Source: Kutzneria buriramensis (GTDB lineage: Bacteria > Actinomycetota > Actinomycetes > Mycobacteriales > Pseudonocardiaceae). Taken from it: 64,000 nucleotides of DNA. Below are positions 52,892 to 62,916 of this stretch, piece after piece; positions within the stretch are counted from its first letter, which is position 1, and each line of letters opens with the position of its first letter. Both the position numbers and the translations under genes were made by a program. The notes under the pieces were generated by a model. The model did not search any database. It saw only the letters and a list, made by a program, of their open reading frames with translations, and was not told where the DNA came from. Where the stretch lies: NCBI RefSeq assembly GCF_003387475.1, contig NZ_QUNO01000008.1:186001-250000 (forward strand). The letters run 5' to 3'.

Positions 52892-53836
52892 TCACGTGGA
52901 CACCCCCATGGCCAGCAGCGACACCAGGTCGTAGGCCACGTGCGAGGCGGCGATCGAGGTGATCTCCGCGTGGTCGTAGGCCGGGGCGACCTCGACCACG
53001 TCCGCCGACACCAGGTTCGTGCCGGCCAGACCGCGCAGGATCTCCAGCAGCTCCCGACTGGTCATCCCGCCGGCCTCGGGCGTGCCCGTCCCGGGGGCGT
53101 GCGCCGGATCCAGCACGTCGATGTCGATCGACACGTACAGGGGGCGGTCGCCGATGCGCTCCCGGAGGCCGCCGATCACCTCGTCCACGCCGCGCCGCAG
53201 CACATCCGCCGAGGTCACGATGCCGAAGCCGAGCTCCTTGTCGCCGGTCAGGTCGCCGCGGTCGTAGAGCGGTCCCCGGATGCCGACGTGACACAGCGCC
53301 GAGGTGTCCAGCACGCCCTCCTCGACGGCCCGGCGGAACGGCGTGCCGTGCGTGTAGGACGCCCCGAAGTACGAGTCCCAGGTGTCCAGGTGCGCGTCGA
53401 AATGCAGCAGCGCCACCGGTCCGTGTCGCTGCGCCACGGCCCGGAGCAGCGGCAACGCGATCGTGTGGTCGCCGCCGATCGTCACCAGCCGTGCGCCGCC
53501 GGTCAGCAGCTCCGTGGCCTCGCGCTGCACGGTCTCGATCGCCGCCGGGATGTCCATCGGGTTGGCCGGGATGTCGCCGGCGTCCACCACCTGTGCCCGC
53601 TCGAACGGCGACACGTCCAGGCCCGGATGGTACGGCCGCAGCAGGCGGCTGGCCTCCCGAATCGCCGACGGGCCGAACCGCGCGCCGGGGCGGTAGGACA
53701 CCCCCGAGTCGAACGGGACGCCGACCACGGCGACGTCCGCCCTGCCCACCTGGTCGATGCGGGGGAGCCGCGCGAACGTCGCCGGCCCCGCGAAGCGGGG
53801 AACCACGGACGAGTCGATCGGGCCGATCGGGGTCAT
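52892..53836 (-). CDS. Agmatinase-family ureohydrolase
   Basis: 314-aa binuclear manganese hydrolase that removes urea from agmatine, guanidinobutyrate or a similar guanidine. Metal-ligand motifs: [12 protein letters not shown] (near 118-129), [13 protein letters not shown] (near 142-154) and [21 protein letters not shown] (near 226-246). [18 protein letters not shown] (near 38-55) is typical of the agmatinase/guanidinobutyrase group. ATG 53836 gives normal length but has no clear ribosome site; GTG 53875 is possible. It starts the operon with the TPP-enzyme remnant and the aldehyde dehydrogenase and is divergent from the pucR-type regulator, its likely controller. Confidence 0.92.
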   Translation of the reverse strand: MTPIGPIDSSVVPRFAGPATFARLPRIDQVGRADVAVVGVPFDSGVSYRPGARFGPSAIREASRLLRPYHPGLDVSPFERAQVVDAGDIPANPMDIPAAIETVQREATELLTGGARLVTIGGDHTIALPLLRAVAQRHGPVALLHFDAHLDTWDSYFGASYTHGTPFRRAVEEGVLDTSALCHVGIRGPLYDRGDLTGDKELGFGIVTSADVLRRGVDEVIGGLRERIGDRPLYVSIDIDVLDPAHAPGTGTPEAGGMTSRELLEILRGLAGTNLVSADVVEVAPAYDHAEITSIAASHVAYDLVSLLAMGVST

Positions 53837-53928
53837 GCGGACGCTCCAGCGAGTCGTTGTTCCCGTTGAGGTCACCCTAGGAAGCGGCGGCGTGCGGGCC
53901 CTCTGGTCGAAGTGCACAATCTCCAGCC

Positions 53929-55275
53929 ATGGCATTGGGTAGAACGTCCACCGTTCCGCTCGGCGCGCTGGTGGGCCGGCCGGCGCTGGGCCTGGTCGTG
54001 CTCACCGGCTCGGACCAGTTGGATCGCCCGATCCGGTGGGCGCACGTCAGCGAGCTGCGCGACCCCGTGCCGTACCTGCTGGGCGGGGAGCTGCTGCTGA
54101 CCGCGGGCGTGAACTTCCCCGAGGACGTCGACGCGTACGTGCGCGGACTGGTCACCGCCGGCGTGCAGGCGCTGGGGTTCGGCATCACGCCCGTTTACGA
54201 CGAAGTACCCGCCCGATTGGTTGAGGCGTGTACACGACACGGGCTGCCGCTGCTGGCGCTGCCGCCGTCGACGCCGTTCCTCGCCGTGAGCCAGGCAGTC
54301 AGCGTCGCGCTGGCGGAGGCGGAGCACGCTGAGCTCCGGTGGCTGTCCGAGGCGCAGGCGACGCTCACCCGTGCCGCACTTCGGCCGAATCCCGTACGGG
54401 CCGTGGTGGGGGAGTTGGCGGGGCTCGCCGACTGGTGGTGCGTGCTGGTCGGTGCCGACGGCGTGCTCGCGCAGGTCGGTGTCGACGGTGTGGATCCGGC
54501 GGTCTTCGAGCTGGCGGCGCGCGTGCGGACCGGCAGCGGTCCGCGCAGCGCGTCCACCGAGATCGGGTCGTCGCACGTCGTGGCCTACCCCGTCGAGCCC
54601 GGGGAGGTTCTCGTGGTGGGGGCCGCGGCGCCGTTCTCCGTCGCGGACCGGGCGGTCATCGCCGTTGCCTTGGCGCTGCTGGCCTTGGCCGAGCGGGCCG
54701 ACGGTCGTTCGGTCACGAAGATGTTGGTCGGCGAGGACGACTTCACCGGCTACCGGGTCGTGCGCGGCCGTCGGAAGTCCCGTGCCGGCAAGGATTTCGA
54801 CCTGGGCACCGCGCTGGTCGACGTCGAAGGCGGCCGATTGCGTGCCGTGGTCACGACTTCGCCGGATGTCGTTGCGGCGCAAGAGGCCGGCTGGCTGCTC
54901 GCGGTGAGTTCCCCGGTGGGCGTGGGCGATCTGCCGTCCGCCGACCGGGAGGCGGAGCGGATGCTGGAACGCGCGGTCGCCATCGGCCGGCCCGTGACCG
55001 GCGCAGACGGCGTCGCCGCGCTGGTCGATCCGGCCGCCGCCGCCCGGTTCGCCACGTCGTTGCTGGAACCGTTGGCACAGCGGCCCGAACTCGTGACGAC
55101 CTTGCGCACCTGGTTGGCGTGCAACGGCAACTGGGACCGCACCGCCGCCGAACTCGGCGTGCACCGCAACAGCGTGCGGCACCGGATCGGCGTGGTGGCG
55201 CGGGAGCTGGCCATCGACCTGTCCGATGCCCAGCGGCGCATGGAACTTTGGTTCGCTTTGCGGTGGTCTGACTGA
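53929..55275 (+). CDS. PucR-family transcriptional regulator
   Basis: 448-aa regulator: an N-terminal PucR/purine-catabolism-like domain (about 1-130; [20 protein letters not shown] and [13 protein letters not shown] are typical), a GGDEF-like middle part, and the C-terminal helix-turn-helix of the HTH_30 type ([20 protein letters not shown], near 402-421). These regulators usually control neighbouring catabolic genes; the divergent ureohydrolase operon, 92 bp away, is the obvious target. A short hairpin (AAGGGG-CCCCTT, 55292-55308) follows its stop. Confidence 0.9.
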   Translation: MALGRTSTVPLGALVGRPALGLVVLTGSDQLDRPIRWAHVSELRDPVPYLLGGELLLTAGVNFPEDVDAYVRGLVTAGVQALGFGITPVYDEVPARLVEACTRHGLPLLALPPSTPFLAVSQAVSVALAEAEHAELRWLSEAQATLTRAALRPNPVRAVVGELAGLADWWCVLVGADGVLAQVGVDGVDPAVFELAARVRTGSGPRSASTEIGSSHVVAYPVEPGEVLVVGAAAPFSVADRAVIAVALALLALAERADGRSVTKMLVGEDDFTGYRVVRGRRKSRAGKDFDLGTALVDVEGGRLRAVVTTSPDVVAAQEAGWLLAVSSPVGVGDLPSADREAERMLERAVAIGRPVTGADGVAALVDPAAAARFATSLLEPLAQRPELVTTLRTWLACNGNWDRTAAELGVHRNSVRHRIGVVARELAIDLSDAQRRMELWFALRWSD

Positions 55276-55373
55276 ATCAAGGGTTCGTGCCAAGGGGTTT
55301 CCCCCCTTCACCGACGGGTTTCGGCGAACCTAGCGTGGCTGGGCAGTGTGACCCCTGCCCGAGGAGACCCGTC

Positions 55374-56108
55374 GTGACCACGCGTCTGCGTTTAGCCATC
55401 GCCGTGATCGCCCCGCTCGCCGTGATCGGCCTCGCCACCCCCGCCGCCGTCGCGGCGCCGGCGCCGCACCACATCAACCTGCCGCTCAACCACGGCCTGT
55501 CGCACAGCACCAGCGGCAACTGGGCCGGCTACGCCGTGACCGGCGGCAAGTTCACCAGCGTGTCCGCCAGTTGGGTGCAGCCCGCCGTGAAGGCCACCTC
55601 CCAGGACGCCTACTCCAGCTTCTGGGTCGGCATCGACGGCGACGGCAGCAACTCCGTCGAACAGCTCGGCACCGAGGTCGACTACATCAACGGCCAGGCC
55701 GAGTACTACGCCTGGTACGAGATGTACCCGGCCTACCCGGTCAACTTCAGCGACACGGTGCGCCCCGGCGACCACTTCACGGCCTCGGTCACGGAGACCA
55801 CCGGCGGCAAGTTCACCCTGAAGATCGCCGACACCACCCGCGGCTGGAGCCACACCGTCACCAAGACCTACTCCGCCGCCAAGCTGGCCAGCGCCGAGAT
55901 CATCGCCGAGGCGCCGTCCGACAGCAACGGCACCCTGCCGCTGGCCGACTTCGGCAGTGTGAGCTTCACCAACGCCACCGCCAACGGCCAGAACATCGGC
56001 AACCTCAGCTACGACCCGATCACCCAGGCCAGCGGCGGCACCACCAAGGACGCCGTCTCCGGCCTCTCCGGCGGCAATGCCTTCACCTGCACCTGGAAGC
56101 ACGTGTAA
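55374..56108 (+). CDS. Secreted glutamic endopeptidase (G1/eqolisin family)
   Basis: 244-aa exported acid-type protease. A signal peptide covers about residues 1-28 (cleavage near AVAA). The mature part starts with SGNWAGYAVTGGKFTSVSAS (47-66), then SFWVGIDGDGSNSVEQLGTE (82-101) and the strand SAEIIAEAP (173-181). In the family the catalytic dyad is Gln and Glu, here most likely Gln97 and a Glu in the AEIIAE strand (175 or 179). LPLADFGSVSFTNATANG ends the core. GAGGAG precedes GTG 55374. It stands alone and is followed by a repeat and a strong terminator. Confidence 0.88.
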   Translation: MTTRLRLAIAVIAPLAVIGLATPAAVAAPAPHHINLPLNHGLSHSTSGNWAGYAVTGGKFTSVSASWVQPAVKATSQDAYSSFWVGIDGDGSNSVEQLGTEVDYINGQAEYYAWYEMYPAYPVNFSDTVRPGDHFTASVTETTGGKFTLKIADTTRGWSHTVTKTYSAAKLASAEIIAEAPSDSNGTLPLADFGSVSFTNATANGQNIGNLSYDPITQASGGTTKDAVSGLSGGNAFTCTWKHV

Positions 56109-56109
56109 C

Positions 56110-56158
56110 AACCCCCGCGAGTCGCGCTCTCAGGCACACCGAATGTCGTTTTCGGACA
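56110..56158 (+). repeat. 48-nt dispersed repeat, copy E
   Basis: ACCCCCGCGAGTCGCGCTCT, CAGGCACACCGAATGTCG, TTTTCGGACAG, directly after the glutamic protease stop. Same unit as 6885, 7000, 19541 and 31551; the TGTAG of other copies is TGTCG here. Confidence 0.75.
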
Positions 56159-56165
56159 GTGCTCG

Positions 56166-56208
56166 GAAGGGGGCATTCCTGGCGTTCAATGCCAGGAATG
56201 CCCCCTTC
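56166..56208. terminator. Strong terminator before priA
   Basis: A perfect 18-bp stem, 56166-56183 (GAAGGGGGCATTCCTGGC) with 56191-56208, loop GTTCAAT. It ends the protease transcript upstream of priA. Confidence 0.88.
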
Positions 56209-56233
56209 ACGGCATCGGCAGGGGCTGCTCTGG

Positions 56234-56239
56234 TAGACC
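56234..56239 (+). promoter_or_regulatory. Predicted -10 hexamer of priA (leaderless)
   Basis: TAGACC lies seven bases before the GTG start of priA with no Shine-Dalgarno sequence. Weaker than the other examples because the last base is not T. Confidence 0.4.
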
Positions 56240-56246
56240 TCCTAGC

Positions 56247-58238
56247 GTGACCACCAGCGGGAACGTCCGGCGCGGTGAGCGGCGCCCGGCCGCCTCCGCC
56301 GCGGTCGCGCGCGTCAGCGTCGACGTGCCGCTGCCGTACCACCTGGACTTCCCCTTCGACTACCGGATCCCCGCCGAGTGCGACGCCGACGCCCGGCCGG
56401 GGGTGCGGGTGCGGGTGCGGTTCCGGGGCAAGCTGACCGACGGCTTCCTGCTCGAACGGGTGGAGCACACCGAGGTCGCCGACAAGATCAAGTACATCGA
56501 ACGGGTGGTGTCGCCCGAGGTCGTGCTGACCCCGGAGATCCACGGCCTGGCCCGCGCCGTCGCCGACCGGTACGTCGGATCCCTCGCCAACGTGCTGCGC
56601 CTGGCGATCCCGCCCCGGCACGCCCGCGCCGAATCCCGCGCCGCCGACGACCTCGTGCCGCCGCCGAGCCGCCCGGCGGCGCAAGGCTGGCAGCGGTACA
56701 CGCGCGGACCCGCCTACCTCGACGCCCTCGGCAACGGCCGGTCCGCGAACGCCGTGTGGCAGGCGCTGCCGGGCGAGGACTGGCCCGCGCGACTCGCCGA
56801 GGTCGCGGCGACGGTCGCCTCCACAGGTAAGGGCGTCGTCATCGTGGTGCCCGATTACCGCGACGTGAATCGCGTTTTCGCGGCGTGTAGCGCACTGATC
56901 GACGGAGTTGTCGCATTGTCGGCCGACCTCGGGCCGGGGGAGCGGTACAAGCGGTGGCTGTCGGTGCTGCGAGGCACCGTGCGCGTGGTCGTCGGCACGA
57001 AGGCGGCTGCGTTCGCGCCGGTCGCCGATCCGGGGCTGTTCGTCGTGTGGGACGACGGTGACAGCGGCCACGCCGAGCAGCTCGCGCCGTATCCGCACGT
57101 ACGCGACGTGCTGGTGCAGCGGGCGCACATGGCCGGCGCCTCGCTGCTGGTCGCCGCCTTCGCGCGCACCGCCGAGGCGCAGCTGCTGGTCGACACCGGC
57201 TGGGCGCCGGAGATCGTCGCCGCGCGCGAGCAGCTGCGCGCTGCCGCGCCACGGGTCGTCGCCATCGGCGAGACCGACACCCAGCTCGCACGTGACGAGG
57301 CCGCGCGCACCGCCCGCCTGCCGGCCATCGCCTTCGACGCCGCACGCGAGGCGCTGAAGGCGGGGCGGCCGGTCCTCGTGCAGGTGCCCCGCCGTGGCTA
57401 CGTGCCGGCGCTCGCGTGCGCCAACTGCCGCGTACGGGCGCAGTGCCGCAAGTGCGCCGGGCCGCTGGCGCTTCCCGGCGGCAGTGACGACGGTGCCCCG
57501 CGCCCCGCCGAATGCCGGTGGTGCGGCGCCGTGGAGGTCATGTTCCGGTGCACCGCCTGCGGTTCGCGCCGGCTGCGCGCTGTGGTCGTCGGCTCCAAGC
57601 GCACCGCTGAGGAGCTCGGCCGTGCCTTCCCGGGCTTCGTCGTACGGACCTCAGGCGCCGGCGACGTGCTCGCCGAGGTGCCTGCCGCGCCAGCCCTCGT
57701 CGTCGCCACCCCCGGTGCCGAGCCGTACGCCGTCGGCGGCTACGGCGCGGCACTGCTCCTCGACGGCTGGGCCATCCTCGGCCGGGCCGACCTCCGTGCC
57801 ACCGAGGAGGCGCTGCGGCTGTGGATGACCGCCGCCGGCATGGTCGTGCCCGCCGCGCAGGGCGGCCGCGTCGTCGTCACCGCCGAGTCCGGCCTGCCCA
57901 CTGTGCAGGCGCTCGTCCGGTGGGACCCCGTGTGGCACGCCAACCTCGAGCTCTCCGGCCGTACCGAGCTGGGCTTCCCGCCCGCCGTGCGGATGGCCAC
58001 CATCGACGGCGTGCCCGACGCCGTCGCCGCCGTGCTCGACGAGCTCCGCCTGCCCGCCACCGGCGAGATCCTCGGCCCCGTGCCGCTCGGCGAGGACAAG
58101 GAGCGGGCCCTCGTCCGCACCTCCCGCGCCGAGGGCCGCGCCCTCGCCGACGCCGTCGCCGCCGCCGTCCGCGTGCGGACCGCCCGCAAGGACCCCGACC
58201 CCGTCCGCGTCCGCATGGACCCGCTGGAGTTGCTGTGA
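56247..58238 (+). CDS. priA: Primosomal protein N' (PriA), helicase motifs degenerate
   Basis: 663-aa replication-restart protein, shorter than E. coli PriA (732). The DNA-binding N-terminal domain is conserved (PYHLDFPFDYRIPAE, GVRVRVRFRGKLTDGFL). The zinc region keeps eight cysteines: CANCRVRAQCRKC and CRWC...CTAC (near 391-435). But the Walker A loop is not recognisable where GVTGSGKT should be (ASTGKGVVIVV) and the DEEH box reads WDDGD. Loss of helicase motifs is known for actinobacterial PriA, so it probably works by binding DNA only. GTG 56247. def, fmt and rsmB follow after a small gene. Confidence 0.93.
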   Translation: MTTSGNVRRGERRPAASAAVARVSVDVPLPYHLDFPFDYRIPAECDADARPGVRVRVRFRGKLTDGFLLERVEHTEVADKIKYIERVVSPEVVLTPEIHGLARAVADRYVGSLANVLRLAIPPRHARAESRAADDLVPPPSRPAAQGWQRYTRGPAYLDALGNGRSANAVWQALPGEDWPARLAEVAATVASTGKGVVIVVPDYRDVNRVFAACSALIDGVVALSADLGPGERYKRWLSVLRGTVRVVVGTKAAAFAPVADPGLFVVWDDGDSGHAEQLAPYPHVRDVLVQRAHMAGASLLVAAFARTAEAQLLVDTGWAPEIVAAREQLRAAAPRVVAIGETDTQLARDEAARTARLPAIAFDAAREALKAGRPVLVQVPRRGYVPALACANCRVRAQCRKCAGPLALPGGSDDGAPRPAECRWCGAVEVMFRCTACGSRRLRAVVVGSKRTAEELGRAFPGFVVRTSGAGDVLAEVPAAPALVVATPGAEPYAVGGYGAALLLDGWAILGRADLRATEEALRLWMTAAGMVVPAAQGGRVVVTAESGLPTVQALVRWDPVWHANLELSGRTELGFPPAVRMATIDGVPDAVAAVLDELRLPATGEILGPVPLGEDKERALVRTSRAEGRALADAVAAAVRVRTARKDPDPVRVRMDPLELL

Positions 58239-58338
58239 CTCATCCTCGGGTATGAGCCGCGGAATGCGACCCGACGGCGACGCGGGATGACGGTGACCAG
58301 CGCGAACCTGGTGTCACGATCGACACGAGGAGCATCCG

Positions 58339-58491
58339 ATGACCACGCTGATCGCCACCCCGAACACCATCGCCGTCCGCTGGCCGGCGCACCTGTTGTC
58401 GGCCCTGCTCACCGCCGCGAAGTTCACCGGGCACTTCGTCGTGGCCATGGCGACCGTGCTGTTCCTGGGGGCCGACTACGCAGAGCACTGA
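58339..58491 (+). CDS. 50-aa predicted small membrane protein
   Basis: A short gene: ATG 58339 with GAGGAG six bases upstream, stop at 58489-58491, strongly GC-rich third positions. The peptide starts MTTLIATPNTIAVRWPAHLL and has one amphipathic/hydrophobic stretch (FVVAMATVLFLGADYAEH at the end). It lies in the 298-nt gap between priA and def. I do not recognise it. Confidence 0.55.
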   Translation: MTTLIATPNTIAVRWPAHLLSALLTAAKFTGHFVVAMATVLFLGADYAEH

Positions 58492-58536
58492 TCTCCTAGA
58501 CTGGACCGGCAAGGCCCGTCCAGCCCAGGGAGACCA

Positions 58537-59085
58537 GTGACCGTCCAGCCCATCCGCCTGTTCGGGGACCCGGTGCTGCGCACCCGCGCCGCCGAGGTCG
58601 CCGACTTCGACAAGGAACTCCGCGGCCTGGTCGCCGACCTGTGGGAGACCATGGAGGACAAGGGCGGCGCCGGCCTGGCCGCGCCGCAGCTGGGCGTGGG
58701 CCTGCGGGTGTTCACCTACCACTGCGACGGCTTCGAGGGACACCTGGTCAACCCCACCTTCGACGTGGTGGGTGAGGAGATGCAGGACGGCCCGGAGGGC
58801 TGTCTGTCGATCCCGGGCATGTCCTGGGACTGCAGGCGGCACCTGCACGTGGTGGCCAAGGGCTGGAACATGCACGGCGAGCCGGTCGAGATCGAGGGCA
58901 GCGAGCTGCTGGCCCGGTGCATCCAGCACGAGACGGACCACCTGGACGGCGTGATGTTCCTGGACCGCCTGGACGCGCAGACCCGCAAGGAGGCCATGAA
59001 GGCCATCCGCGAGGCGGAGTGGTTCGCGGGCGCGGTCCCCACGATCAAGCAGAGCCCGCACAGCCTGTTCGGCGGTGGCCGCTGA
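58537..59085 (+). CDS. def: Peptide deformylase
   Basis: 182-aa metalloenzyme that removes the formyl group from nascent proteins. The three motifs are intact: GAGLAAPQ (45-52), EGCLSIP with metal ligand Cys89 (87-93), and QHETDHLDG with His131, Glu132 and His135 (130-138). AGGGAGA precedes GTG 58537. The stop overlaps the fmt ATG (TGATG), pairing deformylase with formyltransferase as usual. Confidence 0.97.
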   Translation: MTVQPIRLFGDPVLRTRAAEVADFDKELRGLVADLWETMEDKGGAGLAAPQLGVGLRVFTYHCDGFEGHLVNPTFDVVGEEMQDGPEGCLSIPGMSWDCRRHLHVVAKGWNMHGEPVEIEGSELLARCIQHETDHLDGVMFLDRLDAQTRKEAMKAIREAEWFAGAVPTIKQSPHSLFGGGR

Positions 59086-60014
59086 TGCGCCTGGTCTTCG
59101 CGGGCACGCCGGAGGTGGCGCTGCCGTCGCTGCGGGCCCTGATCGCGTCCGAACGGCACGAGGTGGCGGCGGTCGTGACCAGGCCGGACGCCCCGGCGGG
59201 CCGCGGCCGGCACCTGGTGCGGTCACCCGTCGGCGCGCTGGCCGACGAGCACGGGATCGAGGTGCTGACGCCGGCGAAGGCGGGCGCGCCGGAGTTCCTG
59301 GACCGGCTGCGGGAGATCGGCCCGGACTGCTGCCCGGTGGTCGCCTACGGGGCGTTGCTGCCGCAGCGGACGCTGGACGTGCCGTCGCACGGCTGGGTGA
59401 ACCTGCACTTCTCGCTGCTGCCGGCCTGGCGCGGCGCGGCCCCCGTCCAGGCGGCGGTGCGGGCCGGCGACGAGATCACCGGCGCGAGCACCTTCCGCAT
59501 CGTCAAGGAGTTGGACGCGGGCCCGGTGTTCGGCACGCTGACGGTCGAGGTCGGCGAGCACGAGACGTCCGGTGAGCTGCTGGACCGGCTCGCGGTGGCC
59601 GGCGCGGACCTGCTGGTCGCGACCCTGGACGGCATCGAGGACGGCACGCTGGAGGCGCGCGAGCAGCCGGCGGCCGAGGGTGTCAGCTACGCGGGCAAGA
59701 TCACCGTGGACGACGCGCACCTGGACTTCGCCGCCCCGGCGCGGGCGGTGGACCGGCTGGCCCGCGCGGTGACGCCGGAACCCGGCGCCTGGGCGGTGTT
59801 CCGCGGTGAGCGCCTCAAGCTGGGGCCGGTGCGGCTGTCCGATGTGGATGGTCTGGCCCCCGGTGAGCTGCGGGTGGAGCGCAAGCGCGTGCTGGTCGGC
59901 ACCTCGACGGCGGCGGTGCAGCTGGGCGAGGTGCAGGCGCAGGGCAAGAAGCGGATGGCCGCGACCGACTGGGCGCGCGGCACGAGGATCGAGGCAGGGG
60001 AGCGGTTGGCGTGA
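59085..60014 (+). CDS. fmt: Methionyl-tRNA formyltransferase
   Basis: 309-aa enzyme that formylates initiator Met-t[22 protein letters not shown] starts the Rossmann domain, [11 protein letters not shown] (39-49) is the loop that contacts tRNA, and the catalytic Asn106, His108 and Asp near 144 are in [13 protein letters not shown] and ELDAGPVFG. The C-terminal domain (about 205-309) is present. The stop overlaps rsmB. Confidence 0.97.
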   Translation: MRLVFAGTPEVALPSLRALIASERHEVAAVVTRPDAPAGRGRHLVRSPVGALADEHGIEVLTPAKAGAPEFLDRLREIGPDCCPVVAYGALLPQRTLDVPSHGWVNLHFSLLPAWRGAAPVQAAVRAGDEITGASTFRIVKELDAGPVFGTLTVEVGEHETSGELLDRLAVAGADLLVATLDGIEDGTLEAREQPAAEGVSYAGKITVDDAHLDFAAPARAVDRLARAVTPEPGAWAVFRGERLKLGPVRLSDVDGLAPGELRVERKRVLVGTSTAAVQLGEVQAQGKKRMAATDWARGTRIEAGERLA

Positions 60015-61447
60015 CGGAGCGAAGCGGCGGACCGAGCAGGCGTCCGTCCCGGCCGCAGCGCCAACACCCGCCGGCCCGGCGCACCGGTCCGCGCCGCCCG
60101 CCGGAGGACGACCCGGCGCGCCAGGCGGCGTGGGACACGCTGAAGGCGATCCGCGAGCGCGACGCCTACGCGAACCTGGTGCTGCCGAAGTTGCTGCGGG
60201 AGCGGCGGATCAGCGGCCGCGACGCGGCCCTGGCCACCGAGTTGGCCTACGGGGCGGCGCGGGCGCGGGGCATGCTCGACGAGATCATCGCCGCCTGCTC
60301 GGACCGGCCACTGTCCGAAATAGACGGGCCGTTCCTGGACGCGATGCGGCTGGGCGCGTACCAGTTGCTGCGCACGAGGATTCCCTCGCACGCGGCGGTG
60401 GCGTCCACTGTGGACCTGGTGCGCGGGGTGCACGGCTCGGGGCCGGCGGGCTTCGTGAACGCCGTGCTGCGGCGGGTCGGCGAGCAGGACGAGCAGGCGT
60501 GGGTGAAGCAGCTGGCCCCGGAGGACCCGGTCGGCCACCTGGCGTTCGCCAACGCCCACCCGAAGTGGATCGCCCAGGCGTTCGCCGATGCCTTGGGGGA
60601 CAAGGGAGACGACCTCGCCGCCGCGCTGCGCGCCGACGACGCCCGGCCGGCGGTGCACCTGTGCGCCCGGCCGGGGGAGATCAGCAACGAGGAGCTCGCG
60701 GCGATCGTGGGCGGCGACGTCGCGCCCTATTCGCCGTACGGGGTGCACCTGGAGCCCGGCTCGGGCGACCCCGGCGACCTGGAGCCCGTGAAGGAGCGGC
60801 TGGCCGGCGTTCAGGACGAGGGCAGCCAGCTCTGCGCCCTGGCCCTGACCCGCGCGCCCCTGGATGGCCCCGACGAGCGGTGGCTGGACCTGTGCGCCGG
60901 CCCCGGTGGCAAGGCTGCTCTGCTGGCGGCGCTGGCCCGCCTGTCCGGCGCGACCCTCGACGCCGTCGAGAAGGCCCCGCACCGCGCCGACCTGGTCCGC
61001 AAGTCCACGACCGGCCTCGACATCACCGTGCACGTCGCGGACGGCCGCGAAAGCGGGCTGCCCGAGGGCGGTTTCGACCGCGTGCTGGTCGACGCCCCGT
61101 GCACCGGCCTCGGCGCGCTGCGCCGCCGGCCGGAGGCGCGCTCGCGCCGCAAGCCCGACGACGTCGCCGACCTGACCAAGCTCCAGCGCGAGCTGCTCCA
61201 GTCCGCGCTGAAGCTGGTGCGCCCGGGCGGGATCGTCGCGTACGTGGTCTGCTCGCCGCACCTGCGGGAGACCATCGGCGTCACGTCGGACATCGTCCGG
61301 AAGGGACTGGCGGAGCCTTTGGACACCAGGGAATTCTTTCCCGACGTGCCGGAGCTGGGCGACGGTCCGCACGTGCAGCTGTGGCCGCACAGGCACGGCA
61401 CGGATGCCATGTTCTGCGCCATTCTGCGCCGGCCGCTCGGGCGTTGA
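60011..61447 (+). CDS. rsmB: 16S rRNA m5C967 methyltransferase RsmB
   Basis: 478-aa SAM-dependent RNA methyltransferase. A basic, Pro/Arg-rich start (about 1-40) precedes a NusB-like domain (about 45-170), then the Rossmann catalytic domain with [15 protein letters not shown] (near 296-310), [15 protein letters not shown] with the catalytic Cys (near 360) and [11 protein letters not shown] with the release Cys (near 416). GTG 60011 overlaps the fmt stop. Its own stop overlaps an ATG (TGATG at 61445-61449) of the next, damaged gene. Confidence 0.96.
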   Translation: MTERSGGPSRRPSRPQRQHPPARRTGPRRPPEDDPARQAAWDTLKAIRERDAYANLVLPKLLRERRISGRDAALATELAYGAARARGMLDEIIAACSDRPLSEIDGPFLDAMRLGAYQLLRTRIPSHAAVASTVDLVRGVHGSGPAGFVNAVLRRVGEQDEQAWVKQLAPEDPVGHLAFANAHPKWIAQAFADALGDKGDDLAAALRADDARPAVHLCARPGEISNEELAAIVGGDVAPYSPYGVHLEPGSGDPGDLEPVKERLAGVQDEGSQLCALALTRAPLDGPDERWLDLCAGPGGKAALLAALARLSGATLDAVEKAPHRADLVRKSTTGLDITVHVADGRESGLPEGGFDRVLVDAPCTGLGALRRRPEARSRRKPDDVADLTKLQRELLQSALKLVRPGGIVAYVVCSPHLRETIGVTSDIVRKGLAEPLDTREFFPDVPELGDGPHVQLWPHRHGTDAMFCAILRRPLGR

Positions 61448-62171
61448 TGCAGATCGTGCCCGTCATCCGGTCGGCGGCCCGGCCGGAAAGCCGAGCCTTC
61501 CTCCTGCGCTCCGCTTCGCGTTCTGGAACTGCGTCACGCTGACCGACGTCGGCGCCGACCCGGATCTCCTGGAGGAGCGCCTGCACGCGGCGGCGGAGAC
61601 CATGCGTGCCAAGGAGCTGCCGGGATTCCTGTGGCTGTTCGAGGACCTGCTCGATGACGCCGCGCGCGACGCCCTCGCCGTCGCGGCCAAGCGGGCGGGC
61701 CTCGACCACGCCTTCCCCGGCACGGGCATGGCCGGCGACCTGCTGCCGCTGCCCGAGCCGACCCATCCGCACCTGACGTTCGAGCGCGTCACCACCGAGG
61801 ACCAGCTGCGGGCCTACGCCGACATCAACTCGCGGGCCTACGGCTTCGAACTGGCGGACGGCCGCGACGGGCTGCTCGGGTCCGGCCTGTGGAAGAACGA
61901 CGTGTTCGCCTACCTGGCCCGGCGAGCCGGTGGCGGTCGCGGGGAGCGTGCCGACCGACGGCTGCCTGTTCGTGGTCCTGGTCGCCACCGAGCCGTCCTG
62001 GCAGCAGCAGGCTACGGCGAGGCCGTCACGCGGAAGGCGATGCACGAGGGGGCCAGGGCCACCGGCCTGACCCGGGCCACGCTGCACGCCACCGAGGCCG
62101 GTCGGCCGGTATACGAGCGGATCGGCTTTCTGCCGAATTCGCCGATCCACTTCCACGAGCTGCCGGACTGA
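61447..62171 (+). pseudogene. GNAT acetyltransferase gene with frameshifts
   Basis: Remains of a GNAT-family acetyltransferase. ATG 61447 overlaps the rsmB stop (TGATG), as a coupled start would, but the family sequence ALRFAFWNCVTLTDVGADPD (from about 61512) is in another frame. It runs to DVFAYLA (about 61917), then the conserved segment GEPVAVAGSVPTDGCLFVVL continues in a third frame to about 62010, and GYGEAVTRKAMHEGA returns to the second. The breaks fit an extra C in GGCCCGG at about 61918-61922 and a missing G in CAGCAGCAGGC at about 62010. As read, the central acetyl-CoA strand is scrambled, so it is a pseudogene unless these are sequencing errors. Confidence 0.8.
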
Positions 62172-62243
62172 TACGGCGGCCGGTGTGACCTACGGCCTAT
62201 TCGGGGGCGCGGCGCGGGGCCTAATCCATGCGGTTCCGACAAC

Positions 62244-62249
62244 TAGACT
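62244..62249 (+). promoter_or_regulatory. Predicted -10 hexamer of rpe (leaderless)
   Basis: TAGACT is seven bases before the GTG start at 62257 and no Shine-Dalgarno sequence is present, so a leaderless mRNA is predicted. Confidence 0.55.
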
Positions 62250-62256
62250 CGGCCTC

Positions 62257-62916
62257 GTGTCACAGTCGCCGCTGATCGCCCCGAGCATCCTGTCCGCCGA
62301 CTTCGCCCGGCTGGGTGAGGAGGCCGACGCCGTCGCCGGCGCGGACTGGCTGCACGTGGACGTCATGGACGGCCACTTCGTGCCCAATCTGACCCTGGGC
62401 CTGCCGGTGGTGCAGGCGATCCGCAAGGCCACCGACATCCCGCTCGACTGCCACCTGATGATCGACGACCCGGACCGCTGGGCCGTCGGCTACGCGGAGG
62501 CCGGCTCCTACAACGTGACGGTGCACGTGGAGGCGGCCAAGGACCCGGTGGCGCTGGCCAAGAACCTGCGGGCGGCCGGCGCGAAAGCCGGCCTCTCGGT
62601 CAAACCGGGCACGCCGCTCGAACCGTACGTGGACGTGCTCAAGCACTACGACACGCTGCTGGTGATGTCGGTGGAGCCTGGCTTCGGCGGCCAGTCGTTC
62701 ATGCCGGAGGTCCTGGACAAGGTCCGCACCGCCCGCCGCCTGGTCGACACCGGCCACCTGACGCTGCTGGTGGAGATCGACGGCGGCATCAACGACGACA
62801 CGATCGAGCAGGCGGCCGACGCGGGCGTGGACTGCTTCGTCGCCGGCTCGGCGGTGTACGGGGCGAAGGACCCGGCCGAGGCGGTCCGCCGGCTCCGGGC
62901 CAAGGCCGTGCGATGA
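62257..62916 (+). CDS. rpe: Ribulose-phosphate 3-epimerase
   Basis: 219-aa TIM-barrel enzyme interconverting ribulose-5-P and xylulose-5-[17 protein letters not shown] (7-22) is the first signature with the phosphate-end residues, [17 protein letters not shown] (33-49) holds metal ligands His and Asp, and [19 protein letters not shown] (near 172-190) holds the catalytic Asp and phosphate loop. GTG 62257 fits the family start; there is no ribosome site. The stop overlaps the ribD ATG. Confidence 0.96.
   Translation: MSQSPLIAPSILSADFARLGEEADAVAGADWLHVDVMDGHFVPNLTLGLPVVQAIRKATDIPLDCHLMIDDPDRWAVGYAEAGSYNVTVHVEAAKDPVALAKNLRAAGAKAGLSVKPGTPLEPYVDVLKHYDTLLVMSVEPGFGGQSFMPEVLDKVRTARRLVDTGHLTLLVEIDGGINDDTIEQAADAGVDCFVAGSAVYGAKDPAEAVRRLRAKAVR

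Noticed and set aside
62172-62912. Possible FMN riboswitch for ribD-ribE
   Set aside because: ribD overlaps rpe by four bases and the sequence before rpe has no RFN-type conserved segments.
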